This document shows, piece after piece, positions 21,612 to 33,639 of a DNA stretch of 64,000 nt (its first letter is position 1; each line of letters begins with the position of its first letter). Source of the stretch: Lonicera japonica (lineage: Eukaryota > Streptophyta > Magnoliopsida > Dipsacales > Caprifoliaceae); assembly GCA_021464415.1 (NCBI GenBank), contig CM038471.1, positions 14,436,073 through 14,500,072 of the forward strand, given 5' to 3'. A model generated the notes under the pieces. It saw nothing but the letters and a program-made list of their open reading frames with translations. It was not told where the DNA came from and searched no databases. Both the position numbers and the translations under genes were made by a program.

Positions 21612-22256
21612 TTACATAATTAAAATAACAGGATAACGCAAAATAGAGTTTTCTTCATTGATAATAGTGCTTACAGGTACAAGTTTAAAAAGTAAATCTA
21701 GGAGTGACTCCTCCCTAGTCTTACCCTCACTCTTATCTCTCACCCTTACAATTTCATTATTTCCCCCCTTTTCTTGGTAATCCGAATCAGCGTGTATCAA
21801 GTGTACAGGGTCGTCTCTTAGTTCGTCATCCCCTAGGGCCATGATGTCGAAGAGATCTCTGATCAGTTCTTCCTTTTCATCCTTCTTGTCTTTATTTTCT
21901 TTTCTTGGACCGATTGTTAACTTGGTGGAGAAGCTGTGTATAGTGTTTTCCTTGAGGAAAAGGTCTTCTTCATAGAAGATTTCCCATCCTGGAAGGTTAT
22001 CTCTGTCGCTGTTTCTCCAAGGCTCCTGAAAGTCGCAAAATGGGAAGTCTTCTCCTTCCTTGACAAAAACCCCATTCAGAGAGCTAAAACTTGGATACTG
22101 ATGCCCTCGACCCCTTTTCTCCTGGTTGTCTTCTCCTGTGCGTTGGTACCCCAAACCTTCTCTTTCATACCTCGTCACTGGTTCTAAAGGCTGAAGTAAT
22201 CCTGGTTGTCCCATTCCCAGACTGGCCCTAGGTAAGTATTTTATCATTCTCAGCAT
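21612..22256 (-). pseudogene. Tat polyprotein linker between protease and RT
   Basis: About 214 residues of hydrophilic sequence with YEREGLGYQ, resembling the G-patch-like segments found in Tat polyproteins. No catalytic motif is visible. It sits between the retropepsin and RT in the expected order, with an adjacent stop near 22260. Confidence 0.55.
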
Positions 22257-22334
22257 ATTTGTGATCTTGGTGCTGAGACCGGGGATATTATCAGGGGGTA
22301 GATACTCGATTCGCTGGGTGGTGAGAGTTTGTAC

Positions 22335-23009
22335 TTAAGGCTCGTAAGAAAAACCTCCCAGCTGTATGCTCTGGCTTCCTATGCCCAAAACAGGTAATTC
22401 CAGATCCGCCAAGGTCCTTTCAGGATCTCCTTGGATGGTGATTACATTCCCTTCGAATGGTATTTTGATCTTCTGGTGTAAGGAGGAGGGGAGTGCTCCT
22501 ATGTCATGTAGCCATGCTCTTCCCAACAGGAGGTTAAAACTGGAGGGGATGTCTATAATTTGAAAGTCGATCGGAAAGTTTTCGGGACCGACCATGAGAT
22601 CGAGCTTTAGAGAGCCCAGAACAGCCCTTCTGGTGTTGTCATAGGCTCTAATGGTCACAACTGACGGAGAAAGTTCTGAGTCTAAGATACCCAGACATTT
22701 GGCGGTCTTCAAAGGGCAGACATTTATGGTTGACCCGTTGTCGATTAGGACCTGTGGTAGGATTTTTCCTCGGGTCCGGACAGTAATATGGAGGGCCAAA
22801 CTGTGTTTCCTTTCCAATGGAGATAAGTCTTCATCTAAAAATGACAGACTTCTTTGGACTGTGAGGGACCCGATCATGTTGGGCAGTTGTTCTGGTGTGG
22901 AATCTGGTGAGACGACGGCCTCGTCTAGGAGTTTGATGAAGGCAGTCCTGTGAGGTTTGGAGACAACCAGGAGACCCCAAATGGTGATGTGTGCCTGGGT
23001 CTTCTTCAA
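22335..23009 (-). pseudogene. Tat element retropepsin
   Basis: The aspartic protease active site is VLIDNGSTINVCP; the second conserved block is FNLLLGRAWLHD. It would cut the Gag-Pol polyprotein. The domain is open, but gag upstream carries stops, so a full polyprotein cannot be made from this copy. Confidence 0.85.
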
Positions 23010-23321
23010 CTGTTCCAGTACCCCGATCTTCTCCTACTTCCTTAGGAGGAGGTGATTTCTCGGCATCCATTGGTGGTGGCTGGTATACCCTTCCTGAACG
23101 GGTAATTTATTGTATCCAAAGGGATGCTGGGTCTGATCCCTCTGAGATTTCTGATGACTCTGGCTCTGTCGACCAACTAAAAGTCCCGAGGAAGGTTTCT
23201 GTCATACAGATTGTCTCCTTGGGGGGCCTTGGGGCTTCCACGACTGTTTCTTCTTATCCTGGGTCCATCCTATCCCATATTTTTCGGGATTGGTTTTGAT
23301 TGTGAGCGGTTGTGGGATCCC

Positions 23322-23912
23322 CTAATTAGCCTTTCCTAATCCCTGCCCGGGTAGAAAGTTCATTTTAGCCATCCATTGGTCAATTATCGGATTGAGACCT
23401 GGGGCCACTTGAGCCTTTGCTGGCAGCACAACTGGTGACTTGTAGGCTGGGTCATCCCGGATAAGTCCCACGGGATCAAAACTTTCTTTATCAGTGGTTA
23501 AGGCGTTAATTCCTGCAGGTGGAGCATGGTTGGGAAGGGGATTGTTGGTAACATTGGGTCCGCCGGGTGCGGGGATGGTTCCGGCTTCAATGAGGTCCTG
23601 GATACGATGGCGAAGAGCCAAGCAGCGTTCCGTGTCATGACCCGCTACTTGATGGTATGCACAGTTCTCATTCATTCTCCAGGTGCTGGGAATAGGGTTT
23701 AGTGGGGGGCGCGGGTTGAATGGAGTGATCAGTCCAGCCTTTCGGAGTAGTTCCAGGCTTTTAATCAGGGTAGTGGGAAGGGTGCAGAAGTTTTTCCTTT
23801 TCTTGGCCTCGGTGCTCGAAGAGTCTCCTTGTGAAGGCCAACTCATCGGAGGGGCTTGTTGTGACCGTTGGAATGGGTTTTGTTGATATGGGTATGAGCT
23901 TAGTTGATTCAC
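23322..23912 (-). pseudogene. Tat gag C-terminal part with zinc-knuckle-like motif
   Basis: Contains CAYHQVAGHDTERC, the CxxH...HxxxxC motif typical of Tat gag, followed by LALRHRIQDLIEAG and a G-patch-like LPGQGLGK near its end. Proline-rich linkers flank it. It follows the capsid-like part ending at about 23915, separated by a stop. Confidence 0.78.
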
Positions 23913-23914
23913 AG

Positions 23915-25241
23915 CTGGAGTGGTTGTCTTTCTCCCGGTGTATGAGGCTTTCTTGGTATCAGTCTATGCCTTTTTGGTCAATTCTTCCTCTACTTGCGAC
24001 CCCATACTCAACAGGGCTCTGAAGTGTGGGAATACATGCTTTTCCATGCAACTCAATACAGCTGGAGTGAAATTCTTCTGTATGATCTCCAACTGTTCTT
24101 CTTCATCGGGCCATTTGGACATTTCGGAGGCCGTCTCTCTCTAGCGTGTAACAAAATCGCTGAAGCTTTCTTTCTCGCATTGCTTGGCCATTTCCAGGTG
24201 TTTACGAGTAATTTCCAAATCCTTGTTGGACCCGTATTTGGTCATGAACTCTTTGACGATATCTCCCCAAGTTTTTGTGTGGTGTCTCTCCAAATCGAAA
24301 AATCATCTCAGGGCAGCCCCCGTGAGAGTCATGTGAAAGGCTTGAGCCAACTCCGGCTCTCCACAACCGGACACTTGCATAGATCTGATGTAGGATTGGA
24401 GATGAGTTTTCGGGGGTGTGGTTCCTGTGAATTTGGTGATGGAAGGGAGTTTGAATCCTTGAGGTAGTCTTGCTTCTGGGTAGAGGGATAAGGCATTCAT
24501 ATCTGTGATCTCGTCTGCCCCTTTTATCAGAGAAATCCCTCTTTGCAGAACCTTCATCTGCTCCTTCAGTTTCTTCATTTCTTCACTCTCTCTTGACACC
24601 TCATCGGGCTGTTCCTGAGTTATAACCGATTCTGCATACACTGCCCGAAGTCGGTTGATGTCTGGGTACTCATTAAGAGGGGTTACTAGGGCCGGTGGTG
24701 GAATAGGTCTTGCGGGGACTTGTGGCCATGGTTGGTATTGGGGATCAAGGCCTTGCTGAGGTTGAGGCCAGATGATGGGTGGCTCTTGTTGTTGGTAAGT
24801 GGGGCCTGAATCCGGGGCCCATTGATTTTGGTTGTTAGGATCGGTCTGAACGGGACTGGGTGGGAGAGGACCTGTTTGCGGTGGGTTGGTGCCTTGGACC
24901 GGGGGAAGTACTTGCGATGACTGCCCTTGATCTCGATTCGGTGGTAGTCGTTCAAACTCCGGTGGTGCGGCCCGTCCGGCTGATAACTCTTCTATTCTGA
25001 CTCGGGTATTATGTTGCTCGTTTGTGAGGCTTGCTAGATTCATGCTGACGGTCATCAACAAACGGTGCATCTCGGCTAAAGTTGGCTGGACTATAGACGC
25101 CTCGGCTAGGCTTTGATCTGTCTCTTGATTCTCGCGTCCATCGGCCATTTTGGGTGTGCTTGGTCTTACTAGTCTTCCGGTATGATCTCGACCAGCCCAA
25201 CCTTCCAGACTGTTGTTGTTTATGGCTGTAGACGAAACCAC
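23915..25241 (-). pseudogene. Tat gag N-terminal and capsid-like part
   Basis: Starts at about 25241 with a Gln/Pro-rich region, followed by a charged helix (MKKLKEQMKVLQRG) and the Retrotrans_gag-like block ending HMTLTGAALR. Stops then appear at about 24303, 24144 and 23970 where related gags have Trp or another residue. At least two look like TGG to TGA or TAG changes, consistent with decay of methylated cytosine on the opposite strand. Confidence 0.8.
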
Positions 25242-25881
25242 GTGGCGAATATGAAGGAAAACTATGATGCGACTTGATTTTTGCCAAAAGAACTATTAAA
25301 AATTGCCGAGAAAAGACTCGGGTTTAAAAAGGTGTTGTAAGGTAAGCCGTAAGGTGGTACATCCCCCACGACTGTTTTGACAAGTGTTTTAGCCGACTCG
25401 ATCTTATATGCAGCGCAGGTGTACGAACGGTTAAGGCTTCAGGCTCCCTCTTATTTGGCAAGACCTTGCAATATACCCCAGGGGAGGGTACGTGCAAGAG
25501 TCTTTTGATATACTTCCCGGGTACGTGAGTGTTCTCGTCACTTGATATACCTCGGGGGCATACTTGGCCAAGGAGAGTGGAAGTAAATGCTTTCGGTTTA
25601 TGTTGGCCCAAGCAAGCCAACTCCCTACTCACTTATAATACTTCCGAGGGTTTGGGGTAAATTCACACTCGTAGAACCAATGCATGATTTGTGAAAGTGT
25701 GTGCAAAGTTCGAAAGGTTGATTTTCACAGATATCATTATCTTTATTACATATTTTTGAAAAACTCCCTTTTTTAGAAAAAGGTTTCTTCTCAATCAATT
25801 AACACAAGTAGGGAAAGCAGTAAAAGTAGATATTCAACAAATAAACAAAAGTCCACATATAAGAGTCTAGTTTTCTAAGTT

Positions 25882-25898
25882 CCCCAGCAGAGTCGCCA
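25882..25898 (-). other. Primer binding site, tRNA-Arg type (Tat)
   Basis: The minus strand reads TGGCGACTCTGCTGGGG, which pairs with the 3' end of plant tRNA-Arg(ACG) with one mismatch. It is a known Tat/Ogre primer site. The LTR begins immediately beyond it. Confidence 0.85.
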
Positions 25899-25899
25899 C

Positions 25900-27468
25900 T
25901 GTGAGAATCCGCAAATGCGACCCCCGGGTTCTCGTTCCCGTTCTTGGGCGTCTGGAACGTCGGAACGGATTCTGTCGTTCCATTTGCTTCTGTGGGTATT
26001 TTGATAATTCATATCGAGTGTCCCTGTGTTCTATTTCTAGATGCAAAATGGTTCGTTCAGAGTCGCCAGTACGTTTTACGAGAAAACGGACAAAACAGTT
26101 GTGTAAGAGAAAAAGCTACATATAAGCCTTTTCTTTACACGTTTGTCTACGAGACCAGGATTCTATAGGGTTCGGAAACTATATTACGGTTTAGGAAGGT
26201 GTTAAGCACCAATTCCGCCCTTTCGATCTCTAGTGGTCTTTTATATGTTTATTCTATATTGAAAAACTTGGATGCTTTTACTGACAGTCTACTACTTTCT
26301 AAGTGAAAACCCTAATTTCTGGGAAAAACGGGAAAGGGCATAAAAAAACTTTTGTGTTCTGAGATCCAATGTTTAGTTTTGAGAGATGCAAATACAAGTG
26401 TCAATAGTTGTTCTTACTTAAGAGGGAGTTTTACCGTGTTATTTCTCAGATAACGACGATTTTTTCGGGTTTGAATTTATTTGGAAAAAGTATTAGATCT
26501 TGTATCAGAACTAATTCAATATGGAATTAGAACTCTTGAGGGGAGTTCTACCAGACATATCACAATCAATGAAACAGATAGGATATACCGGGTTTTTAAT
26601 TCCTAAGTAAGTTTTATCGGTCCGGGTTTGGAAAACAGAATTTTATCCGGATGATAATGTGCTCACTCTTCTGGTTTTGCAAATGATTTTATCAGGGTCC
26701 TTTATTTTGAAAACGGTAGACTATTTGTAACTTGGCAATAAGTTTATTCAAATAAAACGTGGACAAAACAACAGAAATAAAACAAGTACACAGATATTTA
26801 ATGTCAAATACTATAAGAGACTTTCTTTACCTTCCCGACGAGAATAATAATAATAAGAAAGAAAATATAATACGGCAGAGAGATCTCCGGCGATAATAAT
26901 CTTTTCCTTTTTCAGATATTTCCAAGAATTCGATTCTAGAGTTGGGACACGTCGAGTGTCGTGAATAGATTCGATAATTCTTCAGAAATAAGACGAGAAT
27001 CGAGAATGCTTGATGAAAGACTAGAAAATCAGATATAAGCCAATAATTCTTCAATCCCAAGTTGCTCCCTTGAACCCTTAGGGGTGTTGGCCTATTTATA
27101 GTGCTCGGGAAAGATTGTCGCGCGACACTTCCCCAAAAGGGGCATATGTCGCACGACAATGTGTCCAATGTCACGCGACAAACGGCTGAAGTGACGTTTC
27201 TGACAGACTGATTTGTCAGAGAGTGGATGGTCGGGGTCAGAGGGGTTTGTCGTGCGACAAAAGAGTCATTGTCGCGCAACATATCAGTGATTGTCGCGCG
27301 ACATACTGATATGTCGTGCGACAATCCCTCTTAAAAATAGGTTTGTTGGCCAACAAACCCTTTCAGGGTAGTTTCGGGTGCTCGGGTGGGTCCCAGACTC
27401 CAAAAACAGTAGTTCTCGAAGGTCGTTAGGGTTCTTGCGGGGGTCACGGATCGGGGTGTCTACAATAT
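25900..27468 (-). repeat. Tat 5' LTR
   Basis: 1569 bp. In element sense it begins TGTAGACACCCC, a common start for Tat LTRs, and ends GGATTCTCACA. A TATA box is at 27091-27101 (minus strand CTATAAATAGG). Seven palindromic sites lie just upstream. U5 and leader follow to the left. Confidence 0.85.
27115..27322 (-). promoter_or_regulatory. Seven TGTCGCGCGACA-type palindromes upstream of Tat TATA
   Basis: Twelve-base palindromes start near 27115, 27147, 27169, 27248, 27269, 27291 and 27311. Two are perfect and the others differ by a single C-to-T or G-to-A change at a CpG. They end about 15 bp upstream of the TATA box. The position suggests binding sites for a dimeric transcription factor; this is inference. 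Confidence 0.65.
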
Positions 27469-28783
27469 GCCATTGGAATATACTAATACAATGGAATTGG
27501 TGGAAACCCACTATTTTGGTAACAACTTTAAAACATTTTTTAACTTAGATACACACTTGACAGCTTGTGGGCTGACACTTGATTTTACTACTAAAAGTCA
27601 TGATAATTATGTCCATGGGATATGATTTAATATATATATATATGTTCATAGGTACATATATGTTCATAGGTACATGTACATGTATGTACATTTTATATGA
27701 GTATATCATTTGGAGAATATTGTACATTGATGTTTTGATTTAATATGGCACTAATGGTCCATGGGGTTGACTTAGCCTTGGCGGCTACATACCCTGATCC
27801 GTGTAAAGGGGTCCCGCTTTTAGAGCGGCATACTCTATGGTCCGTAGGGGGACCCCGCGAGGCGGCACACCCTACACCATCTAGGTGGTCCACAGGGGGA
27901 CCCAGCCTTGGGGGCTGCATACCCTAGCCTTGGGGGCTTAGATCACAATCGTTGTGCACAGTAGAGTAAATCCTAGATGTCTGATGTGAGAGGAGATTGA
28001 CGGTTATGAGATTAGTGCCTACTCTTCTCTTATGATGTATTCCATTATCATGATTTACTTAGCTACTGACGGTATTTTCTTTATTGCATTTTCGGGGACG
28101 GGGCGGTGCTTGTTGTACATTGCATATAACATGGTTTCCAAGTTATTTTGATAAGAGTACTATCTATATCTATTTATATATTTATATGTGTAGAAACAGT
28201 TTAAGTATATATATATATACATGGTTCAAGTTACTTTCATAATATCACGATGCATGTGCATTCCTAAAGATATTTTCTTATCCAAACTCTTATAGTTCCC
28301 ACTGAGCCTGTGTTTGGCTCACTCCCATTTTTCAACCAGTTTTACAGGTAATTCTCTTCGAGGGCGGCACGAATACGAAGTATAGACACATCTGATGACC
28401 TTAGACTACTTTAGTCGTTCGTAAATGACTCAGCTTTTGTATATTTAGTCGATTGGTGTATTTTGTATAATTAAGCCTTTTGGTTGATTGGGACCTCGTT
28501 GGAGGATTTGTTTGATGCACAAAATTGTATGATCTCTTTTATTGATTATAGACTTTACAAATGTGGAGTTTATAGAAGTCAGGTTTATTTTATAATTTTA
28601 CAGGCTTGGATTTGTTAAATTTACGAACTCCACATGCCGAAATTTTCTAATATTGAGGCCTTACATGTAATTTACTGATAAATAAGTTTTAAATTATATA
28701 TTTCAAACCTACCGTCGCGAACGGCATCGTGATTAACTGGGGTCCGGAGGCCTAAGCCTCCTAACATAATTCGGGGCTTCACA
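27469..28783 (+). repeat. Tekay-like LTR fragment T1 and flank
   Basis: Contains repeated phrases such as CCTTGGGGGCT and the block TTATAGTTCCCACTGAGCC, also found in T2 at about 31722, and ends GGGGCTTCACA at 28783. The left part (27469-27690) is AT-rich with a (TA)n run and a doubled TATATGTTCATAGGTACA. It looks like the 3' half of a long Ty3-gypsy (Tekay/Del-type) LTR. Confidence 0.5.
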
Positions 28784-29257
28784 CGTGGTGTATTTGGGCC
28801 TATAATACAAACCCCAAAAGGTGTTAACCCTGTAGGTTACAAATACGTGTTTGTAAAGAAAATAAATGAGAAGAATGAAATCACATGGTACAAGGCACAA
28901 CTTGTCGCACAAGGTTTCCTGCAGAAACTTGGCGTTGAGTATGATCAAACATATTCCCTTGTTATGGATGCAATAACTTTCAGATATCTAATAAGTTTAG
29001 TAGTTACTGAAAGACTAGATATGAGACTCATAGATATTGTTACTTCTTTTTTATACGGGGACTTAGACACAAACATTTATATGAAAATCCCAGAAGGATT
29101 CACTTGCCTGAAGAAAAGTCAAGGAGTACATACTCAATACAATTAAGACGTTCACTATATGACCTTAAGCAATATGGAAGAATGTGGTATAATCATCTTA
29201 GTCAGTATTTGTCTAAGGAAGGATATGAGTACAATCCCATTTGCCCATGTGTCTTTA
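28784..29257 (+). pseudogene. Ty1-copia RT fragment
   Basis: Recognisable copia RT blocks are GVNPVGYKYVFVKK, LVAQGFLQKLGVEYDQTYS, and after an in-frame stop at 29144, RRSLYDLKQYGRMWYNHL. The fragment breaks off before the catalytic YVDD block, where T2 begins. It would have copied element RNA; here it is inactive. Confidence 0.85.
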
Positions 29258-32085
29258 TGTAACGCCTTGTATTTCCATTTGCGAGTTAATCCTTTCATTA
29301 AGCTCAGTTAAGGCTTTATCGTTGTTAGATCGTGAACATTGCGTTCTGAGCCTCTTGTATTTAACCCGACACCTCTAGCATATCATATTAGATATATTAA
29401 GTTTGTGGGATCAATCATTTCATTATTCGGGTGGCCCAAATCAAACGGGAAGTAAATCGCATGTTTTGAACTTTTCGAAAAAGTTAATTTTTGGTCAACT
29501 TTGAGAGGTCATAACTTCTTCATCCGAGGTCCAAACGACTCCCTGTTTATGGCCACATCTTCATCTCGGTCTCCTATATAACTTTCGTGTTTTGGTTAAG
29601 AGCTAATTCTCACTCCCCAATGACCAAAATTGGGTGCAAAGTTGAGCCTGTGACCAAACAGCAAAAATGTGTGCTGTGAATAGTGGTAGTCGACTACATG
29701 GCTTTTGATATAGTCGGCTACATGCACCTGGGTGAGATTTTTATATTTCTTTCCTCCCCTTTCCTTCTCATTTCATCACCATCATTTGAGAGTTTTCAGA
29801 GAGAGAAATGAGAGGTGATCTTGGGGGTTTTACGAGTGATCCGAGATCACGACTCAAGCTCCTCCTTTATACACCATTCCCCAACACTATTCATCTTCTT
29901 CTTCATCATTTTCACCTTCCTCCATGGCTAAGGTTTGGGGAAGCTCGAGATTCGCTCGATCAAGCTCGATTTAGTTGCAATTCTTTGAGGGATTAACCCT
30001 ATAAAGGTGGGAACAATAGTATTTGAACTTGTTTTCAAGTTATTATAACTTATTCATCTTAAATCCAAGCCAAAATGAGTATTTTGCATATAGTTTAAAA
30101 AATTGCATGTTCATGGGGGATTCGGGTTAATTTCTCTTGATTCTTTACTTGATTTAGATTTAATATGATTAAAAATAATGGATTATACAAGAAACCCCAA
30201 TTTTTACTTTGATTTCTTGAAGATTAGTATAAAACCCATATATACGGGTATGATTGTGAACAGTACACTATGGTACACATACCTACGATGCTATACTTGG
30301 TTTTAAAAGTTTATTTTGGCCTTGATTATTCGTATTTGTGATACGGTTGTTGTACTTCGGCTGCTGGTTTATAATTTATGGGTTTTGTTACTTGTTTGGT
30401 CAGTCCGTAACTATGCTGGGCAGGATTATAAGCCTTTTATGTATAAACAAAGTATTATGGTCTCAAGGGGAGGTTTACATAGAACTTTTATACTAAGAAA
30501 ACTAGATCATACTTGGCTTGGTACCACATTGACGGAAATCTTATAGTACCTCCCAAATTCATGATATTCTTAATCAAGTCACTAGTTAACGGACCTAGCA
30601 GACCTAGTCTAAGTGTAACGACAATACCACAACATATTCTACCATATGCATATGTACACGTAACTAGATGATAATACATAAACTATATACATACATATGC
30701 GAAAAAATATATATATAGTTTGATGTGTTGGCACTATACCTTACCGTTCGGTTATTTCCTATAGCGTATAGCCTTGGAGGCTACGCGAGTTTTGAGTTGT
30801 CCTTGGGGGACATAACCTATGTGGTGATTGAAAATTATATAAGTAATGAGATTTCAGATGTCATTTGATTTTCTATATTTATTTTCCAATGTTGGCACCA
30901 TATTGTACCAAATGGTGATTACCCTTGTAGTGTAGCCTTTGTGGCTACATGAGTTTATTGATTAGCCTTAGGGGCTTACCACTAGGTGGACCGGGTAAGG
31001 GGTCCCTGCCTTGGGGGCAGAAATACCCGAGTTACCGATTGTCTTTGTGCACAGTAGACTTAATAAAAAATCCTAGTTGGTTGATTATGAGTATGGAGAT
31101 CGATGGTGACAAGTCCGTCCTTGGGGGACGAGAGATATGGTGATGATATGGGTGCCATTCATACCGAAGTATTCAGCCTCCCGATGGATGATAAAGGGGA
31201 TGTAGTCCTAGGATTCATAACTTCCCCAGCTGCGGTTTAGTTTATGTTGTTCCGTCCTTCAACGAACATACCTGTATTTGTGTCCTACTAGTTAAGTATC
31301 TGGAGCGTAGTCCCTGGAAAAATGTCCTACATGGGTTAACTCCAAATGAATTACAAGTTAGGACTAAGTCTCTAGGTAGTCCGTTCAATAGGATGACACA
31401 TGATGCGTTTAAAGCTTGGAGGCCTTGGTGGATCTAAGCTCTAGGCCTAGTTACCGCGGGGCTAAGCTAAGGCTGAATATTAGAGTTATGAAAGTTTGTA
31501 TATATACTTTATCGTATTATGAGTGGGACAGCATTCATATGCATTCACGACACGGCTTTTATTGCATTCACATAGCGTACATATGTATATATATAGAGAA
31601 AGAATTATAGAATTGGGAGATATGCATATACGTCTCATGAACAAAACTATTTTCATTATAACGCATGGCATGCGAGGTTTTCTAACCTATTTTCTTAAAT
31701 AAAAACCTTATTTTCTATATAAACCCTTATAGTTCCCACTGAGCCCGGATTTGGCTCATTCCCTCCTTTTAAACAGTTTGCAGGTCCATACTTGAGGGTG
31801 GCACACGTTGTACATTTATGGAAGCTCTGATGACTTCAAACTACTTTATAGTCCTTTAACTTAAGGACTATGTTGTAGAGGCTTTGATATTATATTTTAA
31901 GACGCTTGTATTGTATGTAACTTGGTGTTTATTGAAAAGGGATTTAAAATTGATTGTATTAAGTGTTTTTATTAAGTGTTTGTTTTTGAAATGACTGGGA
32001 TAGAGAATGCTCTTTTGATTTACAGGACGAATATCAGATTTTATAAACTCTACATGCCAAAAAATTTCTAAAATAGATTTGTACT
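29258..32085 (+). repeat. Tekay-like LTR T2, right-truncated
   Basis: Begins TGTAACGCCTTG, a typical start for Tekay-type gypsy LTRs. Contains the palindrome GTAGTCGACTAC near 29687, a TATA-like TTTATACACC near 29865 and the TTCCCACTGAGCC block near 31728. About 2.8 kb remain; the right end is cut off near 32085. No coding region inside is supported. Confidence 0.6.
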
Positions 32086-32087
32086 TA

Positions 32088-32243
32088 ATCTATATTATAA
32101 AACACCATCTTTGACTAAAAATTTTTTCAAAAAATATAAGAATCTAATGGTTAAAAATACACATGTTATGATGTGCATTAGTTCTACACCATTAGATGAG
32201 TTTTATACACACATCAAGATGTCACATCAAAGTTAAAACACTA
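32088..32243 (+). mobile_element. Helitron-like terminal fragment
   Basis: Starts TCTATATTATAAAAC, resembling a Helitron 5' end. About 150 bp match, in inverted orientation, the region 49370-49530, including TTAAAAATACAYATGTTATG and GATGAGTTTTATAYACACATC. No 3' hairpin is visible here. Confidence 0.45.
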
Positions 32244-32628
32244 CTAATCACTCGCAGGACGTCACATCCTTCCCCCCAAGGGAATCGACGACCCGGTCCC
32301 ACCTCAGTACGATATTGTCTGCTCTGAGTAGCGTCCAGCCAGGCCTCAGCCCCGGAACATCTACCCTCACGGCTTTGTTTCTGGGAGCTCACGACCAGCT
32401 TCCTAGGGGGTCACCCATCCTGAGATTGCTCTGGCCGCCGACTCGCCTAACTTCGGAGTTCTGATGGGATCCGAAGCCAGTGAGCCCCCAAAAGGCCTCG
32501 TACTTAATTAGCGACCATATCTTACTTATATGGGTCTCCAAGGATCCCCCATCTTTCGATGTGGGATGCCCCCTTTGAGCTACAATTCCTCCTCCCAAGG
32601 GAGTACTAATCACTCGCAGGGCGTCACA
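32244..32628 (-). mobile_element. Cassandra-type TRIM carrying 5S rRNA sequence
   Basis: In minus sense the LTR starts TGTGACGCCCTGCGAGTG at 32628, has a TATA-like CCATATAAG, then a 5S-derived stretch. Near the left, a purine tract GGGGGGAAGGA is followed by TGTGACGTCCTGCGAGTG (32262-32245), the start of the second LTR, which is cut off. This is the Cassandra layout: a small non-coding retroelement whose LTR contains a 5S RNA promoter. It is inserted in the copia relic. Confidence 0.82.
32395..32482 (-). other. 5S rRNA-derived segment in Cassandra LTR
   Basis: Minus strand matches 5S rRNA around GGATCCCATCAGAACTCCG, the AGTTA of box A and the box C motif AGGATGGGTGACC, which is intact. The part between A and C boxes is diverged and shorter, so it is not a functional ribosomal RNA gene but could retain pol III promoter features. 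Confidence 0.8.
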
Positions 32629-32735
32629 GTTCTAGTAACAGCTTAATTGATCTGTTCACGAAGTCATTGCCGAAGCCGATATTCCAGAAGTTAGTTTATG
32701 ATATTGGCATGCATCGACTTTATAATCAAACTATA
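32629..32735 (+). pseudogene. Ty1-copia RNase H C-terminal remnant
   Basis: Translates to SSNSLIDLFTKSLPKPIF followed by QKLVYDIGMHRL, the characteristic C-terminus of plant copia polyproteins. The 3' untranslated part follows to 33000. Confidence 0.8.
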
Positions 32736-33010
32736 TAAATGTTATCATTAGGAGGAGCATCCTGAAGTATGTTACTCAATATTTGCACGTGGTACTTTTT
32801 TTCCTTTGACTAAGTTTTATACCATCGGGTTTTCTTAATAAAAGTTTTAATGAAGCAGCATATTATGCAATGGATGCCACTTTAATGATGTAGAAGAATG
32901 TCGTACTCTTTTTCCTTCGCTTTGGTTTTTACCCACTAAGTTTTTCCTTAAGAAGGTTTTAATGATGCAGCTGTGATTAAATAGTGGCATATTAGACATC
33001 CAAGGGGGAG

Positions 33011-33233
33011 TGTTATAAGATATTGATATGTAGATGTCCATATACTTGTCCCACATTGATGCTATGGGTAAATACGGTTAGCACATATTGTATATATATT
33101 ATTGTCCCACATGAATTTTGTATAAAAATGAGGGGGTTAACTCTTAGTGTAAACAGAGCTGACCTCTACCCATATTTCACATCAGTTGAATAAGATCTCC
33201 TTTATTCTCTTATTTCACCCGATTATTCCAACA
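33011..33233 (+). repeat. Ty1-copia 3' LTR
   Basis: 223 bp from TGTTATAAGATATTG to TTCCAACA. The purine tract AAGGGGGAG directly precedes it. TATATATATT near 33093 is a TATA candidate. Confidence 0.75.
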
Positions 33234-33639
33234 ATTAGGGTAAATCACTTGTTTTTTATATATTTATGGTGTAGAATGCTTGTGGTTGTATTTATCGATA
33301 ATATTTAAAGTTACATAATACACACATACACATACTAAATAATGTAAACAGTATAAATTATTATATATATTATTGGTTTCTAATTACAACTATTAACCCA
33401 AAGGTTAAACTCAAAACACCATACTAATCCAATTAATTTTATAAACCAAAATAAATCAATCCGATAGTGTTGTATTAGTTATGTTTTTTGGTTTGCCCAT
33501 ACCCATGTACACCCCTAAAATCTAGCAAAGAGAGTTGATTTTCACCTTTTTAATCAACCAAACAAAATTTTCACGTTTTTAATAATAATTTTATTTAAAA
33601 GAAAAACCTTTTACATTAAAAATAAATTCACTACATTTA

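Larger units (their letters stand above)
12332..27468 (-). mobile_element. Tat-lineage Ty3-gypsy element, 3' end missing
   Basis: From right to left: LTR, tRNA-Arg primer site, gag, retropepsin, RT, RNase H, a second RNase H, integrase. The order RT-RH-second RH-INT is diagnostic of the Tat/Ogre group. A3 and solo LTR A4 are inserted in it with target duplications, and the reading frame resumes on the other side of each. Several in-frame stops show the copy is inactive. The 3' LTR is lost in the assembly gap. Without insertions about 8.8 kb remain. Confidence 0.88.
28784..33233 (+). mobile_element. Ty1-copia relic, interrupted
   Basis: RT fragment (28784-29257), then T2, a Helitron-like piece and a Cassandra TRIM, then the RNase H C-terminus (32629), purine tract and 3' LTR (33011-33233). 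The 5' half is missing. Confidence 0.75.

Noticed and set aside
32395..32482. A functional 5S rRNA gene
   Set aside because: The middle is diverged and shortened, and it is embedded in a TRIM LTR with purine tract and LTR start nearby.
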